Part shown: piece by piece, positions 49,625 through 57,433 of the stretch
How the letters are laid out: each line of letters begins with the position of its first letter
Position numbering within the stretch: position 1 is the first letter of the stretch
Source of the DNA: Bradyrhizobium sp. NP1
Lineage (GTDB): Bacteria; Pseudomonadota; Alphaproteobacteria; Rhizobiales; Xanthobacteraceae
Assembly: GCF_030378205.1 (NCBI RefSeq)
Contig: NZ_CP127385.1
Span: forward strand, 3,326,001 to 3,390,000
Direction: 5' to 3'
Length of the DNA stretch: 64,000 nt
The notes under the pieces: model-generated
Databases searched by the model: none
Seen by the model: only the letters and a program-made list of their open reading frames with translations
What the model was told of the DNA's origin: nothing
Program-made: the position numbers and the translations under genes

Positions 49625-50887
49625 TCATTCCGCAGCGATACCCGACGCAAGCCCCGCTGTCTGCCCCCGGCGGCCGTTGCGTTTGCCGGGTGGGCCGCCG
49701 GTCTCCGGCAGTGCCAGGGCGCAGACAATCCCGCCGACGGCCGCTACCGCCCCGAGTGTGAGGAAGGCGGCGCTGTAGCCCGCCTTTACCACGACCACGC
49801 CGGCGAGAGTCGTCGAGAGCGCGGCGCCGATGCCTTGCGCGGTGATGATCGCGCCCTGCGCGACGTTGAAGCGGCCGGTATTGCGCATGAGATCGGCGAC
49901 GATCACCGGGAAGATCGCGCCAAAAATGCCGGCGCCGATGCCGTCGAGCAGTTGCACGCCGACCAGCCAAGCCCTGTCGTCGGATAGGGTATAGAGAGCG
50001 CCGCGAACGGGAAGGATGAGAAGCGCGAGAAGAAAGAACCGCTTGTAACCCCAGCGATCGGCCTTCGCGCCGACCAGCATCGCCATCGGCACCATCACGA
50101 TCTGGGCCGCGGTGATGCAAGCCGACATCAGGCTGGTGCCGATGTTCTTGTCCTGCAGCGCAAGCTTCTGGCCGACCAGGGGCAGCATCGCCGCGTTGGA
50201 GAGATGAAACAGCGTCACGCACAGCGCAAAGATCAGCAGCGGCCGGCAGGTCAGGAGAACGCCAAGGCCGGAGGGCCGCTCGCGCCCTTGCCCGGCCTCG
50301 TCGAGCCCGCGCGCGAGCTCATGATCGATCGCCTGCTCGGGGATCGCGAGGATGCTGGCGATGCTCGCGACCGACATTGCCGCGAGCAGATAGAAAACGA
50401 CCTCGGGCCCGAACTGGTAGGCGGCGATGCCTGCGATCGTCGCGGCGGTGGCATTGCCCGCGTGGTTGAAGGTCTCGTTCCGGCCAATCCGCGCGGTGAA
50501 GCGACGGTGGCCGACGGTGCCGAGCGAGATCGCGGCGATCGCTGGCGGCAGCACGACGCCGGCCGCGTGCGCAAGGCCTTGCGACACCGCGACGGGCCAG
50601 AAGCTTGGAAAGAGCGGCAGCAGCAGCGACGCGACCGCGATGAACAGCGCGGCTGCGGCCATCACGACGCGCTTGGCCCTGGTGGCGTCGACCAGGGCGC
50701 CGGCCGGCGTCTGCGCGAGGATGCCGGCGATGGTCGCGATCGACATGACCATGCCGATCCGCGCCTCGTCCCATCGCTGCTCGGTGAGAAGGTAGATCGC
50801 GAGATAGGGCCCGAGGCCATCGCGCACGTCGGCGAGGAAGAAGTTCGCCGCATCGAGCGCGCGGCCTGCTCGAATTGCGATACGCAC
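49625..50887 (-). CDS. MFS transporter
   Basis: A 420-residue, 12-helix major facilitator. FFLADVRDGLGPYLAIYLLT is the first helix, GALVDATRAKRVVMAAAALF the motif A-like loop, and GAKADRWGYKRFFLLALLIL its second-half repeat. GTG 50887 gives the family N-terminus; the 63 upstream codons in frame lack a helix. Substrate unknown. It precedes the ArsB-like gene in a likely two-gene unit. A weak divergent EcfG-like motif (GGAAC-N16-TGTT) is upstream. Confidence 0.87.
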   Translation of the reverse strand: MRIAIRAGRALDAANFFLADVRDGLGPYLAIYLLTEQRWDEARIGMVMSIATIAGILAQTPAGALVDATRAKRVVMAAAALFIAVASLLLPLFPSFWPVAVSQGLAHAAGVVLPPAIAAISLGTVGHRRFTARIGRNETFNHAGNATAATIAGIAAYQFGPEVVFYLLAAMSVASIASILAIPEQAIDHELARGLDEAGQGRERPSGLGVLLTCRPLLIFALCVTLFHLSNAAMLPLVGQKLALQDKNIGTSLMSACITAAQIVMVPMAMLVGAKADRWGYKRFFLLALLILPVRGALYTLSDDRAWLVGVQLLDGIGAGIFGAIFPVIVADLMRNTGRFNVAQGAIITAQGIGAALSTTLAGVVVVKAGYSAAFLTLGAVAAVGGIVCALALPETGGPPGKRNGRRGQTAGLASGIAAE

Positions 50888-50989
50888 CGTCCGTGCCCTT
50901 GTTGTGGCCCTCAATCCGGCATTGGCGACCCTGTGTCGAGAACAGCGGTCGATCAGCGCGGTTCCGCGATGTATTCGGGCAGGTATACT

Positions 50990-51014
50990 GGAACCTGTCG
51001 GCTGGTTCAGCGTT
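50990..51014 (+). promoter_or_regulatory. EcfG-type general stress promoter
   Basis: GGAAC (50990-50994), exactly 16 bases, CGTT (51011-51014), a full match to the EcfG consensus. The start codon of the small membrane protein is 21 bases downstream, with GGAGG between. Confidence 0.75.
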
Positions 51015-51035
51015 TCGCGGGACCTCGGAGGCCAG

Positions 51036-51149
51036 ATGCTTGAAGGCTTCACCAAGCGCGACTTCGCAATTTTCATCGGCGGGCTCGTCGTCGCCGGCGC
51101 GCTGGTGGTCGGGGCCGTGGATTTCGTGATCTACCGCTACGTGTTCTGA
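51036..51149 (+). CDS. 37-residue stress-type membrane protein
   Basis: ATG 51036 is preceded by GGAGG at 5 bases and by an exact EcfG promoter. The protein, MLEGFTKRDFAIFIGGLVVA, then GALVVGAVDFVIYRYVF, has a short amphipathic N-terminus and one transmembrane helix. Tiny one-helix proteins under EcfG control are known in the alphaproteobacterial general stress response. Function unknown; the promoter, ribosome site and frame together make it convincing. Confidence 0.75.
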   Translation: MLEGFTKRDFAIFIGGLVVAGALVVGAVDFVIYRYVF

Positions 51150-51317
51150 GAACCGGCTCCGCGGTTCACGTCCGCGACGGCTCGTCGGGAACGAATTGTC
51201 GTCTCCCGCATTGGCTTGCCGTTCGTACGAGAAATGACCTTCCCCCAAGACGGCTCCGGCGCTTTCGCAAGGCGTCAGGGCCGTTTCTTTTTTGCGCGCG
51301 CCGAGTTGACTTGATAG

Positions 51318-51332
51318 GAACAAAAGAAGAAC
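51318..51332 (+). promoter_or_regulatory. LexA-type SOS box
   Basis: GAAC (51318-51321), 7 bases, GAAC (51329-51332), the reverse complement form of GTTC-N7-GTTC. A TTGACT -35-like hexamer lies at 51306-51311. It is 32 bases before ATG 51365. Confidence 0.6.
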
Positions 51333-51364
51333 ATTCTGCAAGAACGCTCCACCAGGATACCGCC

Positions 51365-51574
51365 ATGTCGTCGACTTCGCAGCCGGCCCCAGCAGAGGAT
51401 GATGAGCTGGAGACGGCAGTCGATCAGGCGCTCGCCGCCTGCGACGGTGACATGCGGGCCACCATCCGGGCGCTCATCATTGCCAATCAATATCTGGAAT
51501 CCGAGGTCACCGACCTCATGAAGGCGGTCTCGCATGCCTACGCCCGCGGGCGATTCCAGACCTATTCCGGCTGA
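51365..51574 (+). CDS. Small acidic helical protein, probable SOS gene
   Basis: A 69-residue protein, MSSTSQPAPAEDDELETAVD, QALAACDGDMRATIRALIIA, NQYLESEVTDLMKAVSHAYA. A disordered acidic N-terminus leads to one or two helices. Conserved-looking, but without a family I can name. AGGA precedes ATG 51365. The LexA-type box upstream suggests DNA-damage induction, as for the 45457 gene. Confidence 0.65.
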   Translation: MSSTSQPAPAEDDELETAVDQALAACDGDMRATIRALIIANQYLESEVTDLMKAVSHAYARGRFQTYSG

Positions 51575-51582
51575 TCGTATCT

Positions 51583-51751
51583 CTGGTGGTCCGACGCCAA
51601 CATTCGCATCCCTTTTGTGGCAGGCACTTTTGCGAATGTTGGCGTCAAAGGACCACTAGCAAATATAAGATTCTAGTGGAGTTTTGGATTTGACATTCGC
51701 TTTCGGGATTCGCGGCTGGGCGGGTGGCGAATGTCAAATCCACTCCACTAG
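51583..51751. repeat. Twin-palindrome element, copy C
   Basis: First palindrome: arms 51583-51608 and 51631-51659, the right (inner) arm 3 bases longer. Second palindrome: arms 51673-51700 and 51727-51751, the left (inner) arm 3 bases longer, ending in CTAG (51748-51751). The linker GCAAATATAAGATTCTAGTGG corresponds to that of copy A (GCAAAATTTATGATTCTAGTG). Confidence 0.9.
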
Positions 51752-51877
51752 AGCGGCGGATCGGCGGCCGGGGCGGGCCAGGACGGTTGCCTCGGTCGCG
51801 TTTTGCTGTACGACAGAATTGTTGCGGCTGTTGCGCCGTGCCAGATTGCTCCCGCCCAAGGTCCTGCAAACAAACGC

Positions 51878-53893
51878 ATGTTCAAGAAAATCCTGATCGC
51901 AAATCGCGGCGAGATCGCTTGTCGCGTCATCAAGACCGCCCGCCGCATGGGGATCAAGACGGTTGCCGTCTATTCGGAGGCCGACCGCGACGCGCTGCAT
52001 GTCGAGATGGCTGACGAGGCCGTGCTGATCGGACCGCCGGCGGCGGCCGAAAGCTATCTCCTGATCGAGCGGATCGTCGAGGCCTGCAAGAAGACCGGCG
52101 CGGAGGCCGTGCATCCCGGCTACGGCTTCCTGTCTGAGCGCGAGGCGTTTCCGCGCGCGCTGCAAAAGGCCGGCGTCGTGTTCATCGGTCCCAATCCCGA
52201 TGCGATCGCGGCGATGGGCGACAAGATCGAATCCAAGAAGGCCGCCGCAAAAGCAAAGGTGTCGACCGTGCCGGGGCATCTCGGCGTCATCGAGGACGAC
52301 AGGCATGCGGTGAAGATCGCCGACGAGATCGGCTATCCCGTGATGATCAAGGCCTCCGCCGGCGGCGGCGGCAAGGGCATGCGGATCGCGCACTCCAAGG
52401 CCGAGGTCGCCGAAGGCTTCAACCTGGCGAAGGCCGAGGCGAAGTCCTCGTTCGGCGACGATCGGGTGTTCATCGAGAAGTTCATCGTCGATCCCCGCCA
52501 CATCGAGATCCAGGTGCTGGGCGACAAGCACGGCAACGTCATCTATCTCGGCGAGCGCGAATGCTCGATCCAGCGCCGCAATCAGAAGGTGATCGAGGAG
52601 GCGCCGTCGCCGCTGCTCGACGAGACCACGCGCCGCAAGATGGGCGAGCAGGCGGTGGCGCTGGCGAAGGCGGTGAACTACGACTCCGCCGGCACGGTCG
52701 AGTTCGTCGCGGCCCAGGACAAGAGCTTCTACTTCCTGGAGATGAACACGCGTCTTCAGGTCGAGCATCCCGTGACCGAACTCGTCACCGGCATCGACCT
52801 CGTCGAGCAGATGATCCGCGTCGCCGCCGGCGAAAAGCTCAGCCTCGCGCAGAAGGACGTCACCCTGACCGGCTGGGCGGTGGAATCGCGCGTCTATGCC
52901 GAGGACCCGTTCCGCAACTTCCTGCCCTCGGTCGGACGGCTGGTCAAATACCGCCCGCCGGCCGAGGCGAGCCAGGACGGCATCACGATCCGCAACGACA
53001 CCGGCGTGCAGGAGGGCGGTGAAATCCCGATCTTCTACGACCCGATGATCGCCAAGCTCGTGACGCACGCGCCCTCGCGCGCGGCGGCGATCGAGGTGCA
53101 ATCGACCGCGCTCGATGCGTTCTATGTCGATGGTATCCGCCACAACATTCCGTTCCTCGCCGCGCTGATGCATCATCCGCGCTGGCGCGAGGGCCGGCTT
53201 TCGACCGGTTTCATTGCCGAGGAATTCCCGAACGGGTTTTCGGCGCGGCAGCCGGAAGGCGAGGTGGCGCGCCGGCTCGCCGCGGTGGGGGCGGCGATCG
53301 ACCATGTGCTCGGCGAGCGCAAGCGGCAGATCTCCGGCCAGATGAACGGGCGGCTGGTGCAGCGCGAACGTCGCCGCGCGGTGTGGCTCGACCGCGAGGA
53401 GGTCGCGCTCGACGTGGCGCGCGAGGACGGCGCCATCGCGGTGCGCTTCGTCGATGCGGCCGGCGCCGTTGGTGCGCCGCATCTGCTGCTGTCGCCGTGG
53501 AAGCCGGGCGAGCCGGTCTGGCAGGGCACGATCGATGGCCAGGTCGTGGCCGTGCAGGTGCGTCCGGTCGCCAACGGCTTCCGCCTCGCGCATCAGGGTT
53601 TTGAGGTGCCGGTCTATGTCTTCACCGAAGCCGAGGCGACCTCCGCCCGGCTGATGCCGGTCGTATCCGCCTCCGACAGCGGCAAGAAGCTGCTTTGCCC
53701 GATGCCGGGCCTCGTGGTGTCGATTGCCGTGACCGAGGGCCAGGAGGTCAAGGCCGGCGAGACGCTTGCGGTCATCGAGGCCATGAAGATGCAGAACGTG
53801 CTGCGCGCCGAGCGCGACGGAACGGTGAAGAAGGTCCACGCCGCTCCCGGCGCGACGCTCGCGGTCGATGCGCTGATCCTGGAGTTTGCGTAG
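51878..53893 (+). CDS. Biotin-dependent carboxylase alpha subunit (propionyl/acetyl/methylcrotonyl-CoA type)
   Basis: A 671-residue biotin carboxylase plus carrier protein. The N-terminal BC domain is MFKKILIANRGEIACRVIKT, with ATP-grasp loop KASAGGGGKGMRIAH, EKFIVDPRHIEIQVLGD and MNTRLQVEHPVTELVTG. A BT-like linker is at about 480-580, and the C-terminal biotinyl domain has VIEAMKMQNVLRAERDGTVK with the biotinylated Lys in EAMKM. The length and domain order fit PccA/MccA-type subunits. The carboxyltransferase beta gene is not adjacent, so the acyl-CoA substrate is undecided; propionyl-CoA is the most common in this lineage. Confidence 0.93.
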   Translation: MFKKILIANRGEIACRVIKTARRMGIKTVAVYSEADRDALHVEMADEAVLIGPPAAAESYLLIERIVEACKKTGAEAVHPGYGFLSEREAFPRALQKAGVVFIGPNPDAIAAMGDKIESKKAAAKAKVSTVPGHLGVIEDDRHAVKIADEIGYPVMIKASAGGGGKGMRIAHSKAEVAEGFNLAKAEAKSSFGDDRVFIEKFIVDPRHIEIQVLGDKHGNVIYLGERECSIQRRNQKVIEEAPSPLLDETTRRKMGEQAVALAKAVNYDSAGTVEFVAAQDKSFYFLEMNTRLQVEHPVTELVTGIDLVEQMIRVAAGEKLSLAQKDVTLTGWAVESRVYAEDPFRNFLPSVGRLVKYRPPAEASQDGITIRNDTGVQEGGEIPIFYDPMIAKLVTHAPSRAAAIEVQSTALDAFYVDGIRHNIPFLAALMHHPRWREGRLSTGFIAEEFPNGFSARQPEGEVARRLAAVGAAIDHVLGERKRQISGQMNGRLVQRERRRAVWLDREEVALDVAREDGAIAVRFVDAAGAVGAPHLLLSPWKPGEPVWQGTIDGQVVAVQVRPVANGFRLAHQGFEVPVYVFTEAEATSARLMPVVSASDSGKKLLCPMPGLVVSIAVTEGQEVKAGETLAVIEAMKMQNVLRAERDGTVKKVHAAPGATLAVDALILEFA

Positions 53894-53896
53894 TCC

Positions 53897-53970
53897 GTCA
53901 TTCCGGGGCGCCTCGACGAGGCGAACCCATCTCGAGATTCCGGGTCTGGTGCCGGCGCACCATCCCGGAA
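53897..53970. repeat. GTCATTCCGGGGCGC intergenic repeat
   Basis: GTCATTCCGGGGCGCCTCGA, then CTCGAGATTCCGGG and GCACCATCCCGGAA. Palindromic unit related to 17241-17364, placed directly after the carboxylase stop. Confidence 0.7.
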
Positions 53971-53995
53971 GGCGGAGAGCCCTCAAGAGGTGCCG

Positions 53996-54865
53996 ATGAC
54001 CTTCCGTCAACGCCGAGAGAAACTGCGTGCGATCCTGGCGGGAGCTTCCTGCATCCATCCGGGCTCGGTCTATGACGCGATATCGATCCGCATCGCGGAG
54101 GACCTCGGCTTCGAGCTCGGCATGTTCGGCGGCTCGGTGGCTTCGCTCGCGATCCTCGGCGATCCCGACGTCGCGCTGATCACCCTGACCGAGCTTGCCG
54201 AGCAGATGCGGCGGATGTCGCGGGCATCACCGCTGCCGGTCCTGGTCGATGCCGATCACGGCTATGGCAATGCGCTCAATGTGCGCCGCACCGTGCAGGA
54301 GCTGGAGGCTGCGGGCGCCGCCGGGCTGACCATCGAAGACACCTTGCTGCCGCAGGCGTTCGGCGAGGCGAAGACCCAGCTGATCTCGATCGAGGAGGGC
54401 GTCGGCAAGATGAGGGCCGCGCTCGATGGCCGCAGCGATCCGTCGCTCGTCATCCTCGGGCGAACCGGCGCGGCTTCGATCACCTCGCTCGACGACGCGA
54501 TCCGCCGCGCGAAGGCCTATGAGGCGACCGGCGTGGATGCGCTGTTCTTCACCGGCCTCAAGGCGCGCGAGGAGCTGGAAGCGATTGCCGCGGCGACGCG
54601 GCTGCCGATCGTGCTCGGCGGCGCGCCGGAGCAGTTCTCGGCGATCGATTACCTCGCAAGCCAGCGCGTCCGTATCGCGTTGCAGGGGCACGCGCCATTC
54701 GCCGCTGCGACGCAGGCCGTCTACGACACGCTGAAGGCGCTGCGCGAGGGGGCGTCGCCGAAACAACTCAAGGGCCTCGCATCGGCCGAGCTGACCGGGC
54801 GGCTGACGCGGGAAAAGGCGATGGCCGCGCGCAGCCGCGACTTCCTGGGACTGGAACGCGGATGA
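53996..54865 (+). CDS. Isocitrate lyase/PEP mutase family, oxaloacetate decarboxylase-like
   Basis: A 289-residue ICL/PEPM-fold protein: [60 protein letters not shown] (metal-site Asp), [14 protein letters not shown] and [20 protein letters not shown]. It matches the oxaloacetate decarboxylase group (PA4872-like). AGAGG lies 6 bases before ATG 53996, which was preferred over GTG 53990. Its end overlaps the acylphosphatase start (ATGA), so they are co-translated. A role in removing oxaloacetate or 2-methyl-oxaloacetate is plausible beside a carboxylase. Confidence 0.87.
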   Translation: MTFRQRREKLRAILAGASCIHPGSVYDAISIRIAEDLGFELGMFGGSVASLAILGDPDVALITLTELAEQMRRMSRASPLPVLVDADHGYGNALNVRRTVQELEAAGAAGLTIEDTLLPQAFGEAKTQLISIEEGVGKMRAALDGRSDPSLVILGRTGAASITSLDDAIRRAKAYEATGVDALFFTGLKAREELEAIAAATRLPIVLGGAPEQFSAIDYLASQRVRIALQGHAPFAAATQAVYDTLKALREGASPKQLKGLASAELTGRLTREKAMAARSRDFLGLERG

Positions 54866-55161
54866 GCGACGTCATCGTCCATGTCATGATCCGCGGCCGC
54901 GTGCAGGGCGTCGGCTACCGCGCCTGGGTCGAGCACCAGGCGGCGGCGAGCCGGCTCGAGGGCTGGGTGCGCAACCGCCGCGACGGCAGCGTGGAGGCGG
55001 TGTTTTCCGGGCGTTCGGAGATCGTCGCCAACATGCTCACCCGCTGTCGCCGCGGACCGCCCTCGGCGCGGGTCGACGCCGTCGCGGAAGAGCCGGCAAG
55101 CCCGGATTTGCTGAAGCTGCGGGAGCCAGGTGAGCCGTTCTCGGTACTGTCCACGATCTAG
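54862..55161 (+). CDS. acyP: Acylphosphatase
   Basis: A 99-residue acylphosphatase: [20 protein letters not shown] with the phosphate loop GRVQGVGYR (catalytic Arg), then [20 protein letters not shown] containing the catalytic Asn in VRNRRDG. Hydrolyses carboxyl-phosphate bonds such as acetyl phosphate. ATG overlaps the upstream TGA by 4 bases. Its TAG stop is inside the CTAG that opens the element at 55158-55230. Confidence 0.95.
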   Translation: MSDVIVHVMIRGRVQGVGYRAWVEHQAAASRLEGWVRNRRDGSVEAVFSGRSEIVANMLTRCRRGPPSARVDAVAEEPASPDLLKLREPGEPFSVLSTI

Positions 55162-55230
55162 TGATCCGATTCCAACCTTCGCTACCCACGTTGGGAGCCA
55201 CGTTTGCGAACGTCAAATCCGCTCCACTAG
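55158..55230. repeat. Recombined twin-palindrome remnant, CTAG at both ends, gives both stops
   Basis: CTAGTGATCCGATTCCAACC, then TTCGC, loop, TTTGCGAACGTCAAATCC and GCTCCACTAG. The left part is the left arm and loop of palindrome 1 (as in copy B), and the right end is the right arm of palindrome 2, joined at GCGAA. The left CTAG (55158-55161) holds the acylphosphatase stop and the right CTAG (55227-55230) the methyltransferase stop. Confidence 0.85.
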
Positions 55231-56036
55231 GCAGCGGAAATCACGATCGCCCGAATCCGGCCCTCGATCGGACCATTGCCGAAGCGACGGGCGAGCGCGG
55301 CGGCGGCTTCGCGTGTTGCGGCCTCCAGGCCCGGCGCGCCGCGGGCTTCGATTTCCGGCCGCATCGGCGTGCCCTGGCAGAAGGCGGTCGCGGGATCGCT
55401 GGGCGAGCCGGCGCGGCTCCGATGCGCGACCGCCTCGATCGCTATATCGCGAAAGCCCGCTTGCATCAGGTCGGCGCGAATGCGTTCGACATCGTGATAG
55501 CCGTGCGGTGTGCGCGCCAGGAATTGCGGCGGATCGTCCGGAAACACCCGCTGCAGGGCCTGGTGAACGACATGGGCAAAATCGTTCTCCTCGATCCTGT
55601 CCCACACGTTGAAGAAAAAACGCCCGCCGGGTTTCAGAACGCGCCGCGCTTCCGCATACCCCTTGATGCGGTCGGGAAAGAACATCACGCCGAACTGGCA
55701 GGCGACGACATCGAAGCTCGCATCATTGAAGGGCAGGGCGAGCGCGTCCGCTGGCCGCCACTTGATCTGCGGCTTGTCGGCAAGGCGAGTCTTGGCTTGC
55801 GCCAGCATCGGCTCGTTCAAATCGGTCGCCGTGATCGATGTGCTGTCCGGCAACAGTGAGGCGAGCGCCGTGGTCACGGCGCCGGTCCCGGCCGCCGTCT
55901 CCAGCACGTCGTGCGGTTCGTGTGCCTTGATGCGGCGGGCGAGATCGCTGGCATAGGGCTCGAAGATCATGGGCACCAGCAGCCGGTCGTAGAGCTGCGG
56001 GATCGAGCCGGTGAACGCCTTGTCGGAAGCAACCAT
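55227..56036 (-). CDS. Class I SAM-dependent methyltransferase
   Basis: A 269-residue methyltransferase, MVASDKAFTGSIPQLYDRLL, with SAM motif I DVLETAAGTGAVTTALASLL, motif II ITATDLNEPMLAQAKTRLAD, and PADALALPFNDASFDVVACQ FGVMFFPD (over two adjoining segments) typical of the UbiE/COQ5-like Methyltransf_11 group. ATG 56036 follows GGAGAGCCAGCC and is preferred over earlier Met codons. Substrate unknown. Divergent from the MarR/GbsR operon and convergent with acyP through a shared repeat. Confidence 0.88.
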   Translation of the reverse strand: MVASDKAFTGSIPQLYDRLLVPMIFEPYASDLARRIKAHEPHDVLETAAGTGAVTTALASLLPDSTSITATDLNEPMLAQAKTRLADKPQIKWRPADALALPFNDASFDVVACQFGVMFFPDRIKGYAEARRVLKPGGRFFFNVWDRIEENDFAHVVHQALQRVFPDDPPQFLARTPHGYHDVERIRADLMQAGFRDIAIEAVAHRSRAGSPSDPATAFCQGTPMRPEIEARGAPGLEAATREAAAALARRFGNGPIEGRIRAIVISAA

Positions 56037-56159
56037 GGCTGGCTCTCCGTCTTCCGGGACATGCGGGATCATGCAATGCGGGCCGGGCGAAGCCAACGCC
56101 GTCAACGGCGCGGAGCCGGCCGAGGACCTGCCGAAATGTCGCAGCGGGCCTGGCCCGGC

Positions 56160-56210
56160 TTGACATTGCTTTGGTTCTGTCTGATATTTCTGTTATGACA
56201 GAAATATCAG
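56160..56210 (+). promoter_or_regulatory. Promoter with palindromic operator centred on the start codon
   Basis: TTGACA (56160-56165), 17 bases, GATATT (56183-56188), ATG 56195 about 7 bases after the -10: this predicts a leaderless mRNA. CTGATATTTCTGT (56181-56193) and ACAGAAATATCAG (56198-56210) are perfect 13-bp arms around TATG, covering the -10 and the start codon. Confidence 0.7.
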
Positions 56211-56752
56211 GAAATAAGAAACTTCCCGCCGCCGTCCAACGCTTCATCCTGCACTGGGGCGACATGGGCGATGAGTGGGGGGTCAACCGCTCGGTCAGCC
56301 AGATCCACGGCCTGCTTTATCTGGCGGAAGCGCCGATGACCGCCGAGGACATTGCCGACACGCTCGGCATGGCGCGCTCGAACGTCTCCAATTCGATCAA
56401 GGAACTGCTGGCCTGGAACCTGATCCGGCGGGTGCCGATCCTCGGCGACCGGCGCGATCATTTCGAGGCGGAGACCGACATCTGGGAGGTCGCGGCGCGG
56501 ATCGCGGCCGGACGCAAGGAGCGCGAAATCGATCCGGCGCTGGACGCGCTGCGGGCCTGCGTCTCGGATGCGGCTGACGATCCGACCATCAGTCCGGTCG
56601 CGAGCAAGCGGCTGAAGGAGATGCTGGCTTTCACCGAACTCGTCGACCGCTGGTACATGCAGATGCTCAGCGTGCCGCGATCGAAGCTGGTCGCCTTGGT
56701 CAAGCTCGGCGAGAAGATCGTGAGCTATCTGCCCATCGGAAAATCAAAATAG
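56195..56752 (+). CDS. GbsR/MarR-family transcriptional regulator
   Basis: A 185-residue winged-helix regulator of the GbsR type: VQRFILHWGDMGDEWGVNRS, VSQIHGLLYLAEAPMTAEDI, ADTLGMARSNVSNSIKELLA (recognition helix), RVPILGDRRDHFEAETDIWE (wing). The C-terminal helices (KRLKEMLAFTELVDRWYMQM) form the dimer and effector part. There is no ribosome site before ATG 56195, consistent with a leaderless start; an in-frame TTG at 56171 is the only alternative. The palindrome on its start codon implies autorepression. It heads a three-gene operon. Confidence 0.88.
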   Translation: MTEISGNKKLPAAVQRFILHWGDMGDEWGVNRSVSQIHGLLYLAEAPMTAEDIADTLGMARSNVSNSIKELLAWNLIRRVPILGDRRDHFEAETDIWEVAARIAAGRKEREIDPALDALRACVSDAADDPTISPVASKRLKEMLAFTELVDRWYMQMLSVPRSKLVALVKLGEKIVSYLPIGKSK

Positions 56753-56776
56753 GGCTGGCCGCAGCGGGAGTGCGCG

Positions 56777-57433
56777 ATGGCATCGACAAGAATTCCGAGA
56801 TCGCGAACGCCCGATGCCAGATTGCTCGATGACAGCCGCTTCCGCGCGCTGCTTTCGGATGAGGACTGGGGACGTCTTCCGGTCGCGATCTGGCGACGCT
56901 TCTCCAAGCGGCTGTCGGACGGCAAGACGATCGTCTATGTCGGTCTGGTCGACGAAGCGTGCCTCAGCCGGATCGGCTGGTGGATTGCGCAGCTCCTGCG
57001 GGCGATCGGCGGGCCGCTGCCGACCAGTGCTGCGACAGGTGTTCCCATCATCGTCACGGTGACCGAGGACGCGAGCGCAGGTGGCCAGACCTGGACGCGC
57101 ATCTGCGCTCGCAGGCGCAGATTCCCCCAGGTGATTCGCTCGGCAAAGTGTTTTGCCGGTCCGACCGGCCTCGAGGAATATGTCGGCTTTGGCATCAGCA
57201 TGGCGCTGCGCGTCAGCGTCGAGCAGGAAGTGCTCGTGTTCCGCAGCGTCGGCTATTCGTTCGGCGCAGGCCGGCTGCGGTTGCCGATGCCGGCATGGCT
57301 GACGCCGGGCGTGCTTACGGTGACCCACAAGGATCTCGGCGGCGGCGAATTTCGCTTCACGCAGGAAGTCGTCCATCCCCGTTTCGGGGAAATCATTCGC
57401 CAGTCCGCTGTGTTCAGGGAGGCTTCGTCATGA
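56777..57433 (+). CDS. DUF4166 domain protein
   Basis: A 218-residue protein: SRFRALLSDEDWGRLPVAIW, RRFSKRLSDGKTIVYVGLVD, LLRAIGGPLPTSAATGVPII, FAGPTGLEEYVGFGISMALR and GRLRLPMPAWLTPGVLTVTH. This is the DUF4166 pattern, often found fused or next to NAD-dependent epimerase-like proteins. Here it is followed with overlapping ATGA by a TIGR01777 protein, a recurring pairing. Located 24 bases after the regulator gene. Function unknown. Confidence 0.88.
   Translation: MASTRIPRSRTPDARLLDDSRFRALLSDEDWGRLPVAIWRRFSKRLSDGKTIVYVGLVDEACLSRIGWWIAQLLRAIGGPLPTSAATGVPIIVTVTEDASAGGQTWTRICARRRRFPQVIRSAKCFAGPTGLEEYVGFGISMALRVSVEQEVLVFRSVGYSFGAGRLRLPMPAWLTPGVLTVTHKDLGGGEFRFTQEVVHPRFGEIIRQSAVFREASS

Noticed and set aside
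51734..54058. 774-codon minus-strand frame opposite the biotin carboxylase
   Set aside because: Low-complexity His/Arg/Asp translation, no family, fully covered by a clear gene on the other strand.
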